Source: CAKZSB01 sp964646405 (GTDB lineage: Bacteria > Pseudomonadota > Gammaproteobacteria > Granulosicoccales > Granulosicoccaceae). From it: a stretch of DNA of 13,542 nucleotides. Each line of letters starts with the position of its first letter. Within the stretch, counting starts at the first letter, position 1. Shown one piece after another: positions 1 to 7,731 of the stretch. Location: NCBI GenBank assembly GCA_964646405.1, contig CAZYDV010000166.1, positions 1 to 13,542 on the forward strand, read 5' to 3'. The notes under the pieces were generated by a model, which was not told where the DNA came from, did no database searches, and saw only the letters and a list, made by a program, of their open reading frames with translations. The translations under genes were made by a program, and so were the position numbers.

Positions 1-2236
1 CATGCAAATTCTCCGGTTCAAACCAGGTATTGAAAGTGTCACTGAGCAACACGACTTCGCGATCACCGTTTCCAATCGATTCAGTCTCTTTGAACCAGTC
101 ACGACGCCAGCGCGGCAGCTCACGATGCCGTGAAAAACCTGCGAACTTCTCGAGCAGAATTCTGATTGGCCCGATACGCGACAATGAATTGATCAGCCCG
201 GCACCCCGCGCGAGCCACGGTGCAAATGCGGGCAGGCCTGCGATCAGTCGATCGTGCAGAGTGGCCCCATTTTCAGCACTGCGGGCAGCCAGTATTTCGA
301 GCTTCATTTTCGCCATATCGACGCCGGTTGGACACTCGCGTTTGCAGGCCTTGCACGATACGCACAGCTTCATCGTCTGGTGCATCTCGTCGCTCGTTAA
401 CGCACCCTCACCCAATTGCCCGGACAAGGCAAGGCGTAAGGTGTTTGCACGTCCGCGCGTGACATCGCGTTCGTTGCGTGTAACCCGATACGACGGACAC
501 ATGGCCCCGCCCTGCAACTTACGACAGGCGCCATTGTTATTGCACATCTCGACCGCCCCCTGAAAACCATTGCCGGCGCCCGAGAAACCCGTCCAGTCCA
601 GGCGATTGGCAATACCCTGCATAGAGTATCCAGGTGGATAGCGCAACAGGGTGCGATCATTCATTCTGGGCGCATTGACAATCTTGCCCGGGTTGAAGAG
701 GTTGTTCGGATCGAAGGTTTGCTTGATCTCGCGAAACGCGTCAACCATTCGCGCGCCAAACATTTTTTCGTGAAACTCGGAACGCGAGATACCATCGCCG
801 TGCTCGCCCGAGTGAGAGCCCTTGTAGCGCAGCACCAGATCAAATGCCTCATCGGCAATCGCCCGCATGGTTGCGGCGTCGGATTCGAGCTTCAGATTCA
901 ATACGGGTCTGACGTGCAGGCAACCGACCGAGGCATGGGCATACCAGGTGCCGGTGGTGCCGTGGCGTTCAAAAACTTCGGTTAACTGGCGGGTATATTC
1001 GGCAAGGTCGGGCAACGCCACCGCGCAATCTTCGACAAAGGACACCGGTTTGCCGTCGCTCTTCATCGACATCATGATGTTGAGCCCGGCTTTGCGCACC
1101 TCGGCGATCGCCGCCTGTATACCGGCATCGGCGGCCTCGACAACTCCACCCCAGCGCTCGCCCTCACCACGCCACGAATAGCCCAGATCCCCCATCATCT
1201 GATCCAGCAAACCCAAGTGTCGAAGGTTATCGTCGTGCTCGTCAAACGCAAACTCGACAATCAGAACCGCTGCCGGATCACCGCGAACGAACTGTTCTAC
1301 CAGCGGTTTGAACAAATCGATATCGCGTGCCAGGGCAATCATCGTCGCGTCGACCAACTCGACGGCGCGTGGATCTAGCGTCACCAGATGTTGAGCGGCG
1401 TCCATCGCTCGGTAGAAAGTCGGGAAGTGACAGACTCCCAGCACCTTGCTCACCGGCAGCGGTGAGAGTTTCAATTCTATTGCAGTGGAATACGCGAGTG
1501 TGCCCTCTGAGCCCACCAGCAAATGGGCCAGGTTGGTTGATTCGCGATCTGGCAGCAGGGCATCGAGGTTATAGCCTCCTACGCGTCGCAGCACATCGGG
1601 AAAACGCGTGCGAATTTCTTCGGCCTCGCGCTGCCCCAGGGCCATAAGTGACTCAACCATCCTCGCCTGCCCTGCAGTCAGTACCGATTGCTCATCGAGC
1701 ATGGCAAAGCGCTGTTGTTGCACGTCAGGGGTTATCGCATCGATGGCAATCACATTGTCGCGCATCGTCCCATAGTAGATCGAGCGCTGGCCACAGGAGT
1801 TGTTGGCGGCCATGCCACCGATGGTGGCGCGTGACGACGTCGACACATCAACCGGAAACCAAAGCCCATGTGGCTTTAGCAGCCGGTTGAGTTCATCGAG
1901 CACAATACCCGGCTGCACAATGCAGCGCCTGCGCTCTACATCAAGTTCGAGCAGTTGGTTCAGATGGCGCGCGTTGTCCAGCACCAATGCATGGTTGACT
2001 GTCTGCCCACACTGAGACGTGCCACCGCCGCGTGGCAAAATCGGCACCTGGTGCTCGGTAGCGATCCGGATCGCGGCCTCGACATCGTCGATCGTAGCGG
2101 GCGTGGCAACCGCCTTCGGCATCATCTGGTAGACCGATGCGTCAGTGGCGTAACGACCGCGATCGAAGATCCCGTCGAACACCTCGCCCTGCAGACCGGC
2201 ACGCAACTGCCGAATAAAATCGCTGTCACCCGCCAC
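1..2236 (-). CDS. FAD-binding and Fe-S oxidoreductase, YdiJ/GlcD-GlcF fusion type (3' end cut by window edge)
   Basis: I translated this by hand because the frame is open to the left edge; about 745 residues are visible. The N-terminal half is an FAD_binding_4 domain with the PP-loop RGGGTSQCGQ at about 69-78. The FAD-oxidase C-terminal domain follows, with HVRP near 440, GEHGDG near 480 and then FNPGKI. Next come two ferredoxin-like clusters: C565, C571 and C580-P, and CVSCKACKRECP at about 625-635. This order matches E. coli YdiJ (about 1,018 aa), so roughly 250 residues (the CCG/heterodisulfide-reductase-like part) lie outside. The family oxidises D-2-hydroxyacids such as D-lactate, glycolate or D-2-hydroxyglutarate and passes electrons to the respiratory chain; the substrate here is unknown. 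I chose GTG at 2236 because AGG lies 9 bases upstream and family homology starts within a few residues. It lies 102 bases downstream of the hydrolase gene on the same strand. Confidence 0.9.
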   Translation of the reverse strand, partial: MAGDSDFIRQLRAGLQGEVFDGIFDRGRYATDASVYQMMPKAVATPATIDDVEAAIRIATEHQVPILPRGGGTSQCGQTVNHALVLDNARHLNQLLELDVERRRCIVQPGIVLDELNRLLKPHGLWFPVDVSTSSRATIGGMAANNSCGQRSIYYGTMRDNVIAIDAITPDVQQQRFAMLDEQSVLTAGQARMVESLMALGQREAEEIRTRFPDVLRRVGGYNLDALLPDRESTNLAHLLVGSEGTLAYSTAIELKLSPLPVSKVLGVCHFPTFYRAMDAAQHLVTLDPRAVELVDATMIALARDIDLFKPLVEQFVRGDPAAVLIVEFAFDEHDDNLRHLGLLDQMMGDLGYSWRGEGERWGGVVEAADAGIQAAIAEVRKAGLNIMMSMKSDGKPVSFVEDCAVALPDLAEYTRQLTEVFERHGTTGTWYAHASVGCLHVRPVLNLKLESDAATMRAIADEAFDLVLRYKGSHSGEHGDGISRSEFHEKMFGARMVDAFREIKQTFDPNNLFNPGKIVNAPRMNDRTLLRYPPGYSMQGIANRLDWTGFSGAGNGFQGAVEMCNNNGACRKLQGGAMCPSYRVTRNERDVTRGRANTLRLALSGQLGEGALTSDEMHQTMKLCVSCKACKRECPTGVDMAKMKLEILAARSAENGATLHDRLIAGLPAFAPWLARGAGLINSLSRIGPIRILLEKFAGFSRHRELPRWRRDWFKETESIGNGDREVVLLSDTFNTWFEPENLH

Positions 2237-2338
2237 GGTTAACAACCTGGAACAGGGCTGGATACCGTGGACACGTACGCTCTGTATGCCGCCACCGCAG
2301 ACGAGTGCGTTGCGGCGGTTGTGGTTTTGCGCACCCGG

Positions 2339-3637
2339 TTACTCGGCGCGGCCGAGGAATTCAAATCGCAAGCCCTTCGCCGTGCGATTGGCAAACCCGT
2401 GCCAGTGCGTATGTTCCGGTTTTTTTGCGCCATCGTCAGCGACGGCCCAGACACTGTCGTTAGCGATGGGCTGCAACTGCAAATACGGCTCGAAGGTGTT
2501 GTCCTGCATGACGTGCACACCAGCAAACGCAGTGACGAAATGCTGCAATATATTGTTCATTCTGGCGGTATCCCAAACCGCATCGGCATAGTGATCAAAC
2601 GGTGCAAAGCCAAGCGCCTCATTCATCGCAACCGATTCCGCCGGTGCGGGAAACGGGGCCGCCGCATTGTGATTGGCGTTATCGAAAGTCAGCAGGTGGC
2701 GATCTGCTCCCGTGCTCTGTTCCCAGATAGCACGCACGCCCGTCTCGTAACCGGAAACATCATCTTCACTGCCCGCTACAAAGAGCGTCGGGATTCGCAC
2801 CCCGGCCAGACCTTCGCTGTCCCAAAATCCTCGCTCCATGCCCCATGGCGCGATCGAGACCACTGCGGCGATTCGATCATCAAACAGTTGCTTGTGACTG
2901 TCACTACCCGCCAGATGCACACCGAGCGTACCCGCAGGTGCACCCCACGACAGTTCGGTCGACGCAGCAGTCACTCCACCACCTGCCACGATTACAGCAC
3001 CATAACCACCCATCGAATAGCCGACCAACAGTGTTCGATCGGCATTGATTAGACCCGCCATCGGGCTATTGGCATCCGCGCTCTGCCGTGCGAGCTCGTC
3101 GAGTACGAACAGTTGATCGAGCGGCCGATTGACCAGCGTTGAGCCAAATGCCGCCTGATCCCGATAGGTGGAATCTGTGTGGTCGATAGAGGCGACGACA
3201 TAGCCCTTGCTCGCGAGATTCTCGGCCAGATGGCTGAGCAAAAAGCGGTTGCCCGGGTAGCCGTGCGAGATGATGGCCAGCGGATAGGGCGCGCCTTCCA
3301 TCTGCGTATCCGCATCACGCGACGATACGCCGTGCAATTGCAGCTCGGTTTTGCCATCGCGCATGAAGGCGCTCAACGGTGTGGGTTCAGCGCCGGCAAC
3401 CGCCGGGTAAAACAACTCAACAGTCAATTCGCGATCACCGCGCGGCACAGAGCCATCAGCCACCTGCAGGATGTCAATCTGGTCGGGGTTGACGAGGCTC
3501 AGGGTTTTCACACCGACAGCGAGTGCCCCGTGGGCTGCGAGTTCGGGGGCGTCCGGCCGAACAGTGTCGATACGAGTTTCTGCCATCGCAAGGCTTCCCG
3601 CCAGTAAAAGAGTGAAACTGGTTATCCAGGTTTTCAT
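2339..3637 (-). CDS. secreted alpha/beta hydrolase (PAF-acetylhydrolase/dienelactone-hydrolase-like)
   Basis: About 432 residues. The N-terminus (MKTWITSFTLLLAGSLAMA) is a classic Sec signal peptide with an AMA cleavage site near residue 19, so the enzyme should act in the periplasm or outside the cell. The fold's landmarks are in order: an oxyanion-side HGYPGNR near 125-131, the nucleophile elbow GYSMGG with Ser about 208, an acid in GSEDD about 292-293, and a His in NANHN about 323. The family hydrolyses ester bonds such as short-chain esters, oxidised phospholipids or lactones; the sequence does not identify the substrate. The first ATG (3637) follows a TTG codon at 3640; I chose the ATG because a weak GAGAA lies upstream and the signal peptide starts there. 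It is divergent from the aminotransferase gene and probably co-transcribed with the FAD oxidoreductase. Confidence 0.9.
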   Translation of the reverse strand: MKTWITSFTLLLAGSLAMAETRIDTVRPDAPELAAHGALAVGVKTLSLVNPDQIDILQVADGSVPRGDRELTVELFYPAVAGAEPTPLSAFMRDGKTELQLHGVSSRDADTQMEGAPYPLAIISHGYPGNRFLLSHLAENLASKGYVVASIDHTDSTYRDQAAFGSTLVNRPLDQLFVLDELARQSADANSPMAGLINADRTLLVGYSMGGYGAVIVAGGGVTAASTELSWGAPAGTLGVHLAGSDSHKQLFDDRIAAVVSIAPWGMERGFWDSEGLAGVRIPTLFVAGSEDDVSGYETGVRAIWEQSTGADRHLLTFDNANHNAAAPFPAPAESVAMNEALGFAPFDHYADAVWDTARMNNILQHFVTAFAGVHVMQDNTFEPYLQLQPIANDSVWAVADDGAKKPEHTHWHGFANRTAKGLRFEFLGRAE

Positions 3638-3736
3638 CAATCGATTCTCACTTTCTTTGCTATGGACGGGTCAGTGTCGCCCGCGCCGGGTCTTTCCCGC
3701 AGCCTACCATCCGGACCAAAGCCGTGCATCCTGGAT

Positions 3737-3767
3737 TCACCGATCGCGACGCGCCGCCTCTCGGTGA
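3737..3767. promoter_or_regulatory. inverted repeat in the hydrolase/aminotransferase divergent promoter region
   Basis: TCACCGA (3737-3743) and TCGGTGA (3761-3767) form a perfect 7-bp inverted repeat with a 17-base spacer, 54 bases upstream of the aminotransferase start. The region between the two divergent genes is about 180 bases long. The repeat could be an operator or a leader hairpin. I found no convincing -35/-10 pair for either gene here, and no ribosome-binding site of note before the aminotransferase. The call rests on symmetry alone. Confidence 0.3.
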
Positions 3768-3820
3768 TGCGATACCCCCTTGTGATACCATCGCGATTCC
3801 TCCGAATCAGGCAGCAAACC

Positions 3821-5008
3821 ATGCGTCAGGCAGGCCGACACTTTTTGCAGATCCCGGGTCCAAGCGCTGTGCCCGATCGCATTCTGCGAGCGATCGACAT
3901 GCCGGTCATCGATCACCGCGGACCAGGCTTCGCCGGTCTGGGTCATCGCGTGCTGACTGGTATGAAATCGGTGTTTAAATGTCAGGGGCCCGTGGTTATC
4001 TACCCGGCATCCGGCACCGGCGCGTGGGAGGCCGCTCTGGTGAACACGCTGTCACCAGGCGACGAACTACTGATGATCGAGACCGGTCACTTTGCCAGCA
4101 TGTGGAAGCGACTGGCTGAAAAATATGGCCTTCGTCCGCGCCTGATCGAGACCGATTGGCGCCGCGGTGCCGACCCTGACCTGCTAGAACAGGCGCTGCG
4201 CGAAGATGCGACAGGTAAGATCAAGGCGGTCTGCGTCGTACACAACGAGACCTCTACCGGTTGCACCTCCCGCATCGCTGACATCCGCGCAGCGATCGAC
4301 GCCGCCGGCCACTCGGCGCTACTGATAGTCGACACCATCAGCGGTCTGGCGAGCGCAGATTTTCGCTTCGACGAATGGGGCGTGGACGTCGCAATTTCCG
4401 GTTCGCAAAAGGGCCTGATGTTGCCGCCCGGGCTGTCGTTCAATGCGCTCAGTGACAAGGCGCTGCAAGCGGCGAAGTCAGCGCAATTGCATAAATCTTA
4501 CTGGGATTGGCAGGAGATGCTCGACGCCAACGAACGCGGCTATTTCCCCTACACACCGGCCACCAACCTGCTGTATGGCCTGGCCGAGGCGATCGACATG
4601 CTGCACGAAGAGGGGCTGGATCAGGTCTTTGCTCGCCATCAGCGTCACGCAGCCGCCACGCGCCAGGCCGTTGATACCTGGGGTCTCGAGGTGCAATGCA
4701 CCGTGGCATCCGAGCACTCACCGGTACTGACCGCTGTACGCACCCCCGACGGCCACGACGCAGACAAACTGCGCAGCGCGATTCTGCAGCACTTCAATAT
4801 GTCGCTGGGCAATGGTTTGGCCAAGGTACAGGGTGTGGTGTTCCGCATCGGCCATCTGGGCGACTTCAACGACCTGATGCTGATGGCGACGTTGTCGGGG
4901 ATCGAAATGGGATTGCACAAGGCGTCGGTGCCGCATCGCACAGGTGGCGTTCAGGCCGCAATGGATTATCTGAAGGACAACGCGGTGTCGGCATCGATTG
5001 CAGCCTGA
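3821..5008 (+). CDS. class V PLP aminotransferase (serine/alanine-glyoxylate aminotransferase family)
   Basis: 395 residues from ATG 3821, the usual length for the family. The N-terminus (GRHFLQIPGPSAVPDRILRA) is diagnostic of serine/alanine/aspartate-glyoxylate aminotransferases. The cofactor-pocket segment is SGTGAWE about 64-70. HNETSTG (141-147), Asp171 in DTISG and the Schiff-base Lys197 in SGSQKG are all present, so it should be active. These enzymes transfer an amino group from serine, alanine or aspartate to glyoxylate, giving glycine, in the cytoplasm. The reading frame stays open upstream to 3662, but the extra 53 residues do not resemble the family, so I rejected those earlier starts. 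The crotonase gene follows after 34 bases, implying an operon. The related BhcA of the beta-hydroxyaspartate cycle belongs to the same family, but no other bhc gene is present here. Confidence 0.92.
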   Translation: MRQAGRHFLQIPGPSAVPDRILRAIDMPVIDHRGPGFAGLGHRVLTGMKSVFKCQGPVVIYPASGTGAWEAALVNTLSPGDELLMIETGHFASMWKRLAEKYGLRPRLIETDWRRGADPDLLEQALREDATGKIKAVCVVHNETSTGCTSRIADIRAAIDAAGHSALLIVDTISGLASADFRFDEWGVDVAISGSQKGLMLPPGLSFNALSDKALQAAKSAQLHKSYWDWQEMLDANERGYFPYTPATNLLYGLAEAIDMLHEEGLDQVFARHQRHAAATRQAVDTWGLEVQCTVASEHSPVLTAVRTPDGHDADKLRSAILQHFNMSLGNGLAKVQGVVFRIGHLGDFNDLMLMATLSGIEMGLHKASVPHRTGGVQAAMDYLKDNAVSASIAA

Positions 5009-5030
5009 CTCAACCACTGTCAAAAACCAC

Positions 5031-5045
5031 GGGAAATGACAATTG
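5031..5045 (+). promoter_or_regulatory. ribosome-binding site and TTG start of the crotonase gene
   Basis: GGGAAA at 5031-5036 lies 6 bases before TTG at 5043. No in-frame ATG lies near the start of the conserved domain. The ATG at 5036 and the one at 5053 are in other frames, so TTG is the only sensible start. Confidence 0.6.
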
Positions 5046-5822
5046 GCCAGCGATGAAATCCTCTACACCACGCACGATGGCATCGCCACCGTCACGTTCA
5101 ATCGCGCGCAGGCACGCAATGCGCTGACGTTCGAGATGTACGATGAGATCGCCCGCATCTGCGGCGAGATCGCTAACGGCAATGCCGACAACATACGGTC
5201 GCTGATTTTCACTGGCGCCGGCGATCGCGCGTTCGCCGCCGGCACCGATATCTCGGGGTTCAGGGATTTCAAGGGCGCACAGGATGCGATCGACTACGAG
5301 TCACGCATGGATGCGGTACTGACCCTGATTGAGTCCGTCCCGATTCCAACCATCGCGGCAATCCAGGGGGCGTGTACCGGCGGCGGTGCTGCGATTGCTG
5401 CTTGCTGCGACCTCCGGGTGGGCAATGCGTATCTGAAATTTGGCTTTCCGATTGCTCGTACACTGGGCAACTGTTTGTCAGCGACCAGTCTGGCTCGCTT
5501 GTCCGCCCTGCTGGGCGCCGGTCGAACGCGTGAAATCATCTTTACCTCAAGACTCATTCAAAGTGAAGAGGCGCTGGCCATTGGCCTGCTCAGTGAAGTT
5601 ACCGAAAATCCTCTCAACCGGGCGCTGGAACTGGCCGAACAAATGAAGGGACACGCACCGATCACCCTTCGTGTTACCAAAGAGGCACTGCGTCGATTGC
5701 GCGAACACGTGTCTGGCATCGATGATCACGATTTGATCGAACAGGCCTACACCAGCGAGGATTTTCGCGAAGGGCTGGAGGCCTTTCTGGCAAAACGCCC
5801 ACCGCAATGGCGCGGCGCCTGA
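5043..5822 (+). CDS. enoyl-CoA hydratase/isomerase (crotonase) family protein lacking both canonical catalytic Glu
   Basis: 259 residues, the normal crotonase length. The fold is clear: TVTFNRAQARNAL near 17-28, the first oxyanion segment AFAAGTDISGF at 63-73, and the second in GACTGGGAAIAACCDLR at about 109-125. The CoA-thioester oxyanion hole therefore looks intact. In standard hydratases one Glu sits in GGGCELA (rat Glu144) and the other in FGQPE (Glu164). Here those positions read GGGAAIA (Ala117) and FGFPIA (Ile137). A simple syn-hydratase is therefore unlikely; isomerase, hydrolase, decarboxylase or another CoA chemistry is possible. It starts 34 bases after the aminotransferase and ends tail-to-tail with nhaR, 17 bases away. 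The substrate is not recognisable. Confidence 0.88.
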   Translation: MASDEILYTTHDGIATVTFNRAQARNALTFEMYDEIARICGEIANGNADNIRSLIFTGAGDRAFAAGTDISGFRDFKGAQDAIDYESRMDAVLTLIESVPIPTIAAIQGACTGGGAAIAACCDLRVGNAYLKFGFPIARTLGNCLSATSLARLSALLGAGRTREIIFTSRLIQSEEALAIGLLSEVTENPLNRALELAEQMKGHAPITLRVTKEALRRLREHVSGIDDHDLIEQAYTSEDFREGLEAFLAKRPPQWRGA

Positions 5823-5846
5823 GCGCGATGTAAATCGACTCAGGCG
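5816..5846. terminator. hairpin spanning the convergent crotonase and nhaR stop codons
   Basis: CGCCTGAG (5816-5823) and CTCAGGCG (5839-5846) are a perfect 8-bp inverted repeat. Inside it, CGAT (5826-5829) and ATCG (5834-5837) form a second short stem around GTAA. The repeat contains the TGA of the crotonase gene and the TGA of nhaR. Neither strand has a T tract after it, so it is not a textbook intrinsic terminator. It may act as a bidirectional 3'-end structure. Confidence 0.4.
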
Positions 5847-6745
5847 TTCAGCAGCGCCTGCCCGACCAGAGTGATTTTTTTGACCAATGGATGCCTGACG
5901 CGCCGTTGCCCGGATATGATCACGTAGCTCTCGCGTACCCCCTGAGCCGTGCCGATATACACACCGTGATGCTTGATGGCAACATCTGAGGCGATCACCT
6001 CAGGCGCCGGATAAACCCCGATAGCCATGTCGCCAAACGTCTTCATCAGCGCGCTATCGTCAAACTCGGCAACCACCTCCGGTTCTACTTCGACGTCGTC
6101 GAACCAGTGATCCAGACTACGCCGCAACGCGCTGCTGGCATTGGGCAGCAGCATTGGAACACCAGTCAGCGATTCCGGAAACCCGGCCTTGAGTTTCCGC
6201 GCCCATTTGGGTGGAGAGTAAAACCCGATGTCGCTGGTGCCGAGCGCGTGATTGAAAGCCTTGACGTGCAGACCGGACGGCACGGGTCGATCAGATAAAA
6301 TCAGATCGATCCGGTGCACGGCAAGTTCGGCCAGAAGACTATCGAGATTGCCTTCTCTGCAATCGAGTTTCACCGGATACTCCTGTGCACCCACTACGCT
6401 GTCGCTGAGCAACTTGCCGGCAATCAATTTCGGGATCGAATCCAGTATACCCACGCGCAAAGTCTGCGACGGGTGGTCCGGTTCGTGCCGAAGCCGTTGC
6501 CGGAGAGCGGTGCCCAGCGAAAAAATTTCATCGGAGTACTCTTTGACCAGTTGTCCCGTATCCGACATCACAAGCCCCCGCCCCACTTTGATAAATAGCG
6601 CCTGGCCCAGTGATTCTTCCAACAGCTTGATCTGGCCGCTAATGGTCTGTGGGGTAATATTCAGTACCCGGGCAGCCGCCGCCACACTCCCTTCGCTGGT
6701 AACTGTATGAAAATACAATAGATGGTTGTAGTTGAGATGACGCAC
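5840..6745 (-). CDS. nhaR: NhaR-type LysR-family transcriptional activator (Na+/Li+-responsive)
   Basis: 301 residues from GTG 6745. The N-terminal LysR helix-turn-helix covers about residues 4-63. Its opening (HLNYNHLLYFHTV, then EGSVAAAA and TPQTISGQIKLLEE) reads almost like E. coli NhaR. The shared signature EFDDSALMKTFGDMAIGVY in the C-terminal LysR-substrate domain supports the same call. NhaR activates nhaA in response to Na+ and Li+. I chose GTG 6745 because AGAGGGAG (6751-6758) is well placed; a TTG 13 codons upstream would lie inside the preceding gene. It starts 10 bases after the exchanger stop, so the two are almost certainly one operon. nhaA, the expected target, is divergent just beyond the exchanger. 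This differs from the nhaA-nhaR order of E. coli. Confidence 0.92.
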   Translation of the reverse strand: MRHLNYNHLLYFHTVTSEGSVAAAARVLNITPQTISGQIKLLEESLGQALFIKVGRGLVMSDTGQLVKEYSDEIFSLGTALRQRLRHEPDHPSQTLRVGILDSIPKLIAGKLLSDSVVGAQEYPVKLDCREGNLDSLLAELAVHRIDLILSDRPVPSGLHVKAFNHALGTSDIGFYSPPKWARKLKAGFPESLTGVPMLLPNASSALRRSLDHWFDDVEVEPEVVAEFDDSALMKTFGDMAIGVYPAPEVIASDVAIKHHGVYIGTAQGVRESYVIISGQRRVRHPLVKKITLVGQALLNA

Positions 6746-6755
6746 CCGACTCCCT

Positions 6756-7673
6756 CTAGTTGAACAGTACCCACAAGTAAGCAATGTAGCCGGCTAACAT
6801 CAGCAATCCGGCCCAGCGCGCAAAGTGCCCAAAGGCAACGGCGACCAGGGTTGCAAACACGCAGATGCCAAACATGCTCATGAGTGAAAAGGTGTCAATA
6901 CCACCGCTTTCAAACGGTGCCAGCAACCCGGCCGCCCCAAGCACCAGACCGATATTCATGATATTCGAGCCAACGACATTGCCAACGGCAAGATCGGTTT
7001 GTCGGCGCGACACGGCGATGATCGTCGCAGCAATTTCCGGCAGGCTCGTGCCCACCGCAGTGACCGTCAGCGCAATCACGGCCTCGGAAACGCCTACATC
7101 GCGAGACAATGCCACAGCACCCAGAATTAAAAGCTCTGCTCCGGCCACCAGCATCGCCACGCCAATCAGCAGATCGAGCGCAGATCGTCTGCCCAATTGC
7201 TCGTCGGGCTCGGGCACCACCGCGTCGGTGTCCGGCCTGCGAAAAGCTATTGATGTACTGAACAGCAACAGGCAAAAAACAATCAGCCCATCGGTGCGAT
7301 CAAAAAAACCATCCGCCAATAGCACCCACGCCACGGTGGCCATCAGCAGCATGACCGGAAATTGCACATGCCGAAGCATTCGATCCACCGGCAACAACGT
7401 GATCACAGCGCCAAGCCCCAACACCAGCGCGATGTTGACGGTGTTAGATCCAATGACGTTACCAGCGGCTATGTCACCATATCCCTGCAAAGCCGATCCA
7501 GCGCTGACAAAGAGCTCCGGTGCACTGGTGCCCAGTGATACCACCACGAGGCCGATGATGGCTGCCGACCATCCCAGTGACCGCCCCAGTTTAACGGCCC
7601 CATCCACCAGTCGGTCACCACCCAGATACAGCAGCAGGCAACCGCCTGCAATCGCGAGAATATCCAGGAGCAT
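6756..7673 (-). CDS. CaCA-family Na+/Ca2+ (cation/H+) exchanger, YrbG-like
   Basis: 305 residues and about ten hydrophobic segments, forming an inner-membrane exchanger. The two inverted alpha repeats are complete: GTSAPE at 48-53 with GNVIGSNTVN at 71-80, and GTSLPE at 208-213 with GNVVGSNIMN at 231-240. The two acidic GTSxPE motifs carry the Ca2+/cation-binding glutamates of this family, so it should be functional. Bacterial members exchange Ca2+ (or other cations) for Na+ or H+; the ion specificity cannot be read here. A charged loop near 145-163 (RRPDTDAVVPEPDEQLGRR) separates the two halves. It is the first gene of an operon with nhaR and divergent from nhaA. No clear Shine-Dalgarno precedes ATG 7673; instead a strong hairpin ends 12 bases upstream. 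Confidence 0.9.
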   Translation of the reverse strand: MLLDILAIAGGCLLLYLGGDRLVDGAVKLGRSLGWSAAIIGLVVVSLGTSAPELFVSAGSALQGYGDIAAGNVIGSNTVNIALVLGLGAVITLLPVDRMLRHVQFPVMLLMATVAWVLLADGFFDRTDGLIVFCLLLFSTSIAFRRPDTDAVVPEPDEQLGRRSALDLLIGVAMLVAGAELLILGAVALSRDVGVSEAVIALTVTAVGTSLPEIAATIIAVSRRQTDLAVGNVVGSNIMNIGLVLGAAGLLAPFESGGIDTFSLMSMFGICVFATLVAVAFGHFARWAGLLMLAGYIAYLWVLFN

Positions 7674-7685
7674 GACGGGCTGGGT

Positions 7686-7727
7686 CTGTTCGGCGTTGTC
7701 GAGGACGCTTATCTTGGCGCCGAACAG
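7686..7727 (-). promoter_or_regulatory. leader hairpin / inverted repeat just upstream of the CaCA exchanger
   Basis: CTGTTCGGCG (7686-7695) and CGCCGAACAG (7718-7727) are a perfect 10-bp inverted repeat around a 22-base loop. On the exchanger's mRNA the hairpin would end 12 bases before the ATG, inside the ribosome footprint, where no Shine-Dalgarno is visible. It could be a translational control structure or a DNA operator. It does not obviously match a riboswitch class I know. Confidence 0.4.
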
Positions 7728-7731
7728 GTGA

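Noticed and set aside
2267..3052. A 261-codon open frame on the plus strand inside the hydrolase gene
   Set aside because: It is antisense to a well-supported hydrolase with signal peptide and catalytic motifs, and its own translation is Arg/His/Thr-rich with no recognisable domain.
3662..3820. A 53-residue N-terminal extension of the aminotransferase
   Set aside because: It has no similarity to the family and covers the promoter region; the conserved GRHFLQIPGP block begins six residues or fewer from ATG 3821.
3821..5822. A beta-hydroxyaspartate cycle (bhc) cluster
   Set aside because: Only the aminotransferase resembles a component (BhcA family). The dehydratase, aldolase, iminosuccinate reductase and IclR regulator are absent from the window.
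6746..6784. A TTG start 13 codons upstream for nhaR
   Set aside because: It would lie inside the exchanger's coding end and has no ribosome-binding site, whereas GTG 6745 has AGAGGGAG in place.
6865..7731. A 288-codon open frame on the plus strand across the CaCA exchanger
   Set aside because: It is the mirror of a complete two-repeat exchanger. The translation is low-complexity (Ser/Thr/Pro/Ala) with no hydrophobic or motif pattern.
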